From Lachnospiraceae bacterium (GTDB lineage: Bacteria; Bacillota; Clostridia; Lachnospirales; Lachnospiraceae), in contig JAAWCJ010000010.1 in the NCBI GenBank assembly GCA_022793195.1, positions 21,089 through 85,088 on the forward strand: a stretch of DNA of 64,000 nt. Reading direction: 5' to 3'. A program made the translations under genes and the position numbers. This document shows positions 61,209 to 64,000 of this stretch, one piece after another. Under the pieces are notes generated by a model. That model saw only the letters and a list, made by a program, of their open reading frames with translations. It was not told the origin of the DNA and did not search any database. Every line of letters begins with the position of its first letter. Position 1 is the stretch's first letter.

Positions 61209-62021
61209 TCAAATGTCAGAAATTTTCCGCAAAATACAACACAAAACTCCAAGGCCACTACAAATATAAACTAAATTCTGAACAGAGGCCACCACCAGGA
61301 AATACTGGCTGAGTCCGTGAAAAATCCAGGAATCCCCCGGCAGCCGAAGCGCTGCCCTGGCGCTCACAAACGCCAGGAGGGCGAACACGAAAAATGATGT
61401 GAGACCGCGCCCTGCGTCCACCCGCAGAAGTTTTCCCTCATAATAAACGCGCCTTTTGGAAAGCAGCCACAGCAGGGAAAATGCCCCATAAGCCATGGTA
61501 GACAGCGCCAAAAGCAGATAAACAAGTTCCGCATAGTTTTTCTCCTCCACCACGCGAAGCACGGAACCCAATACCGCCCGCGATGTCCAGAATCCCCGGA
61601 AAAGCCCTGCCAAAAGAATCCCCATAAGCACAAGGGAAGCTATCCGCAAAATAGCCGGAGACTTCCGGGTTTTTCCTCTGCTTTTTCCTTTTTTGCCCTG
61701 CCAGAACCTGCTTCCCGCCTTCTTACCCCTTAATGTCCTGCCGGCCGTTCCTGTCATTTTCTGTGTTTTAGCCTTCTGTCCCCGGGGAACCGTTTTTTCC
61801 GGCCATGCTTCAGGTTCCTGTCCCAAATTTGCGTAAGGGTCTTTTCCATACTTAGAATATGGTTCCCTGGATTCTTCATACGGCTCCACCACTTCCAGAA
61901 CCATGGTTTCCTCCATATCCTCATCTTCTTCAGATTCCCAGAACTCCGGGGATGTTTCTGGAATCCATTCATTGTCTTCCGGCACAAAATCTATCTCACT
62001 GTCTGTCATTCTTTTTCTCAT
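61209..62021 (-). CDS. Membrane protein with acidic N-terminus, unknown function
   Basis: A 270-residue protein. Residues 1-80 are acidic and disordered (TDSEIDFVPEDNEWIPETSPEFWESEEDEDMEE), residues 80-125 basic and Gly/Lys-rich, then four membrane helices (LRIASLVLMGILLAGLFRG; LVYLLLALSTMAYGAFSLLWLL; LTSFFVFALLAFVSARAAL; YFLVVASVQNLVYICSGLGVLCCIL). Start at 62021 chosen for GAGGATACGG; an upstream in-frame start at 62159 would add 46 residues without a good site. It precedes the mrp operon and may belong to it. I do not recognise the family. Confidence 0.65.
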   Translation of the reverse strand: MRKRMTDSEIDFVPEDNEWIPETSPEFWESEEDEDMEETMVLEVVEPYEESREPYSKYGKDPYANLGQEPEAWPEKTVPRGQKAKTQKMTGTAGRTLRGKKAGSRFWQGKKGKSRGKTRKSPAILRIASLVLMGILLAGLFRGFWTSRAVLGSVLRVVEEKNYAELVYLLLALSTMAYGAFSLLWLLSKRRVYYEGKLLRVDAGRGLTSFFVFALLAFVSARAALRLPGDSWIFHGLSQYFLVVASVQNLVYICSGLGVLCCILRKISDI

Positions 62022-62236
62022 CCGTATCCTCACATTCTTTCTGTCTAAAAACCGGCCGCCGGCAGGTGAAATCACGCCTGTGTACCTCTCCGCCGCCGGC
62101 CTCCTCCATGAACAGGATATTATTTTAACATATCCTCTTCCAAAAGGCAAAAATTTCACAAAATCTTCAGAAACTCACACACCTTCTTTTTTCTCCATAT
62201 TATACCAGTAAGCAAACCCACAGGAGAATCAAACCC

Positions 62237-63280
62237 TTGAACATGAAGACACTCACAAAACGAATTTTCTGCCTCACCCTGTGTACCCTGCTGCTCCTTG
62301 CCGCTTTCACAGGCTGCGGGCAAAAGCCTTCCGAAGAGAAAAGCAGTGAAAATAACGACAAAAAAGAACTGACTCCCGTTACTTTAAGCGAGGTTGCCCA
62401 TTCCATTTTCTATGCGCCTCAGTACGTGGCCATCGAACTGGGATATTTTGAGGAAGAAGGCATCGACCTGACTCTCATAAACAGTGCCGGGGCCGACAAG
62501 GTCATGACTGCTCTCATTTCCGGAGGGGCCGACATCGGTTTCATGGGTTCTGAAGCCAGCATTTATGTTTACGCGGAAGGAAGTTCCGATTACGCTGTCA
62601 ATTTTGCCCAACTCACCCAGCGGGCCGGAAACTTCTTAGTTGGCAGGGAAGCTGACGAAGATTTTCAATGGGAAGATTTAAAAGGGAAAAATGTCCTGGG
62701 AGGCCGGGCAGGCGGTATGCCGCAGATGGTATTTGAATATATTCTGAAGAAAAACGGCATTGACCCCAAAACAGACCTTACCATTGACCAAAGCATTGAT
62801 TTTGGTTTGACAGCCGCCGCCTTTATGGAAGGGGACGCCGACTACACCGTGGAATTTGAGCCTTTCGCCACAAAGATAGAGCTGGAAAATTCCGGATCCG
62901 TAGTGGCCTCCCTGGGGGTGGATTCCGGTTATGTCCCTTATACGGCCTATTGTGCAAAACAGAGTTATTTTGAAGAACACGCCGACATTGTCCAGGGTTT
63001 CACCAATGCTATCCAAAAAGGCCTTGACTATGTAAACAGCCACACGGCGGAAGAAATCGCTGCTGTCATTAAACCTCAGTTTGAAGAGACAGAAGAAAGT
63101 ACCATCGCCACCATCGTGGAGCGCTACCTTTCCCAGGATACATGGAAAGAAGATTTAGTATTCCAGAAAGAAAGCTTTGAGCTTCTCCAGGATATCTTAA
63201 CAGAAGCCGGGGAACTAAGCGAACGCGTTCCTTACGAAGAACTGGTGACCACGGAATACGCCGAAAAAGCAAAGCAGTGA
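62237..63280 (+). CDS. ABC transporter substrate-binding lipoprotein (NMT1/SsuA-like), orphan
   Basis: A 347-residue lipoprotein: lipobox LLAAFTGCGQ near residue 29, then an NMT1/ThiY/SsuA-type periplasmic fold (PVTLSEVAHSIFYAPQYVAIELGYFEEEGIDLTLI; GADIGFMGSEASIYVY; LGGRAGGMPQMVFEYIL). Such proteins bind pyrimidines, taurine, nitrate or similar. TTG at 62237 fits the AGGAG site better than ATG at 62243. No permease or ATPase gene follows; instead a MITE copy lies 30 bases beyond its stop, so it is an orphan or serves a transporter elsewhere. Confidence 0.82.
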   Translation: MNMKTLTKRIFCLTLCTLLLLAAFTGCGQKPSEEKSSENNDKKELTPVTLSEVAHSIFYAPQYVAIELGYFEEEGIDLTLINSAGADKVMTALISGGADIGFMGSEASIYVYAEGSSDYAVNFAQLTQRAGNFLVGREADEDFQWEDLKGKNVLGGRAGGMPQMVFEYILKKNGIDPKTDLTIDQSIDFGLTAAAFMEGDADYTVEFEPFATKIELENSGSVVASLGVDSGYVPYTAYCAKQSYFEEHADIVQGFTNAIQKGLDYVNSHTAEEIAAVIKPQFEETEESTIATIVERYLSQDTWKEDLVFQKESFELLQDILTEAGELSERVPYEELVTTEYAEKAKQ

Positions 63281-63310
63281 TTTTAAAAATTTGAGTACAG
63301 GAATTCTCTG

Positions 63311-63573
63311 ATTTATAACGATACCGCCAAATTGCGGGGAAGTCCCGTTTCCTGCGCCGGCGCCGTGAACATTGAATTTCTAAATGTTCTGATTTAGATA
63401 GAATAAACGCTACGCAACCGGCTTATGACCCGCCATCCGTGGCGGCATAAGCCTTTTCCGGACGTCCTGTCCGGAAATTGCTGAACCGCTTGCAGAACAT
63501 TAAGAACTTCTAATCTTCCCGTCGATGCACAGTACCCGGAACTTCCCCGCAATTTGTCGGTAGTGTCATAAAT
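63311..63573. mobile_element. MITE-like palindromic element, copy 2
   Basis: A 263-bp element, homologous to 4059-4320 but inverted. Ends ATTTATAACGATACCG.../...AAATTATGACACTACC pair as about 30-bp imperfect terminal repeats (AAATTGCGGGGAA inside). The same hairpin core (TTCCGGAC, GGCTTATG) lies at about 63395-63485, while the outer arms have diverged. It follows the orphan substrate-binding gene and may have replaced its downstream partners. Confidence 0.75.
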
Positions 63574-63636
63574 TATGGACTTCCCACACCCTAATCCCTA
63601 ACAACCCTGCTAAAAATATGTACCTTTCAATGAAAT

Positions 63637-63657
63637 GGATTGTGGCTGACACAATCC
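63637..63657. other. Short perfect hairpin downstream of the MITE copy
   Basis: GGATTGTG and CACAATCC enclose a 5-base loop between the MITE and the convergent RhuM-like gene. No T tract follows on either strand. The remainder of 63574-63714 shows nothing else. Confidence 0.35.
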
Positions 63658-63714
63658 GATGCCCGCTATTTCTACAGACACAGTATCGCAAGTTTTCTCT
63701 CTTATCTAACCACA

Positions 63715-64000
63715 TCAATCTTCCGATAAGCTCTTTGTCTGCTCCTCAAGTTTTAACATAAACTTATCATAATCGGATATGAAAAGCCTGTCTTGTATAA
63801 TACGATATTTTTCAAATTCCGTTTCAGCATACAATTTGGCTTGTTCTTCACTTATCTTTCCAGGGCCAGTCAGGATTTCCGTACCATTAAATTCAAGAAA
63901 GCCATCCAGCCGTTTTGCCCAATCCTCCATGCTCATCGGTATATGGCGTTCTGCCTGAAGTTCGGCATAATCAAGATACAAGGAAACAATCCTTTCCAAA
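63715..64000 (-). CDS. RhuM-family protein, C-terminal end (cut by window edge)
   Basis: 95 codons of an open frame entering from the right edge. SLYLDYAELQAERHIPMSMEDWAKRLDGFLEFNGTEIL followed by AETEFEKYRIIQDRLFISDYDKFM is the conserved C-terminus of RhuM-family (virulence RhuM) proteins. RhuM proteins are often found in genomic islands and linked to toxin-like or restriction contexts, but the biochemical role is unclear. The N-terminus and start lie outside the window. It converges on the orphan substrate-binding gene across the MITE. Confidence 0.78.
   Translation of the reverse strand, partial: LERIVSLYLDYAELQAERHIPMSMEDWAKRLDGFLEFNGTEILTGPGKISEEQAKLYAETEFEKYRIIQDRLFISDYDKFMLKLEEQTKSLSED

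Overview
The window looks like a chromosomal segment of an anaerobic gut Clostridia, most likely a Lachnospiraceae member. The basis is moderate GC, strong GGAGG ribosome sites, clostridial-type Mrp/Mbh subunits, SipW-type secretion, class C sortase pili, BTAD and WYL regulators, and paired iron-containing alcohol dehydrogenases. Almost every gene lies on the minus strand. I saw no rRNA, tRNA, CRISPR array or prophage.

Layout from left to right: a MATE exporter (cut by the window edge), GtrA, FGGY kinase and TetR operon (1-4034); a 262-bp MITE-like element (4059-4320); a DeoR, PfkB kinase, class III aminotransferase and class II aldolase cluster (4333-9018); a GreA-like factor and an FMN-dependent hydroxy-acid oxidase (9157-10697); an unknown membrane protein (10799-12535); a type I toxin-antitoxin locus (12646-12986); a DUF1848 remnant; and a putative defence pair of AAA ATPase plus DUF4276 (13154-15056).

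The centre (15217-33248) is an 18-kb surface-fibre locus read leftward. It holds a BTAD regulator flanked by two paralogous small proteins, a coiled-coil protein, a signal peptidase I, a giant tip adhesin broken by a one-base frameshift, an LPXTG backbone pilin, two class C sortases, a minor pilin, four SipW/TasA-like or membrane-anchored secreted proteins, and a SipW-type signal peptidase. Just upstream, a tyrosine recombinase gene and a strong outward-facing promoter lie between two perfect 28-bp inverted repeats (33304-34838). The repeats have the half-site/7-bp spacer/half-site shape of a recombinase crossover site. I infer an invertible switch that turns the fibre locus on and off. As written the promoter points away from the locus (OFF) and into a terminator.

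The right side holds a methyltransferase-Nudix fusion, metY, two alcohol dehydrogenases, a dipeptidase with argS, a small beta-barrel protein, a zinc-ribbon protein, a WYL regulator, a hybrid histidine kinase with a co-directional solute-binding lipoprotein, a ten-gene Mrp/Mbh-type cation/proton antiporter operon with four large antiporter subunits (51520-61160), an orphan substrate-binding protein, a second MITE copy (63311-63573), and the C-terminus of a RhuM-family protein at the edge. Several families of palindromic repeats occupy the intergenic gaps, some nested inside one another.
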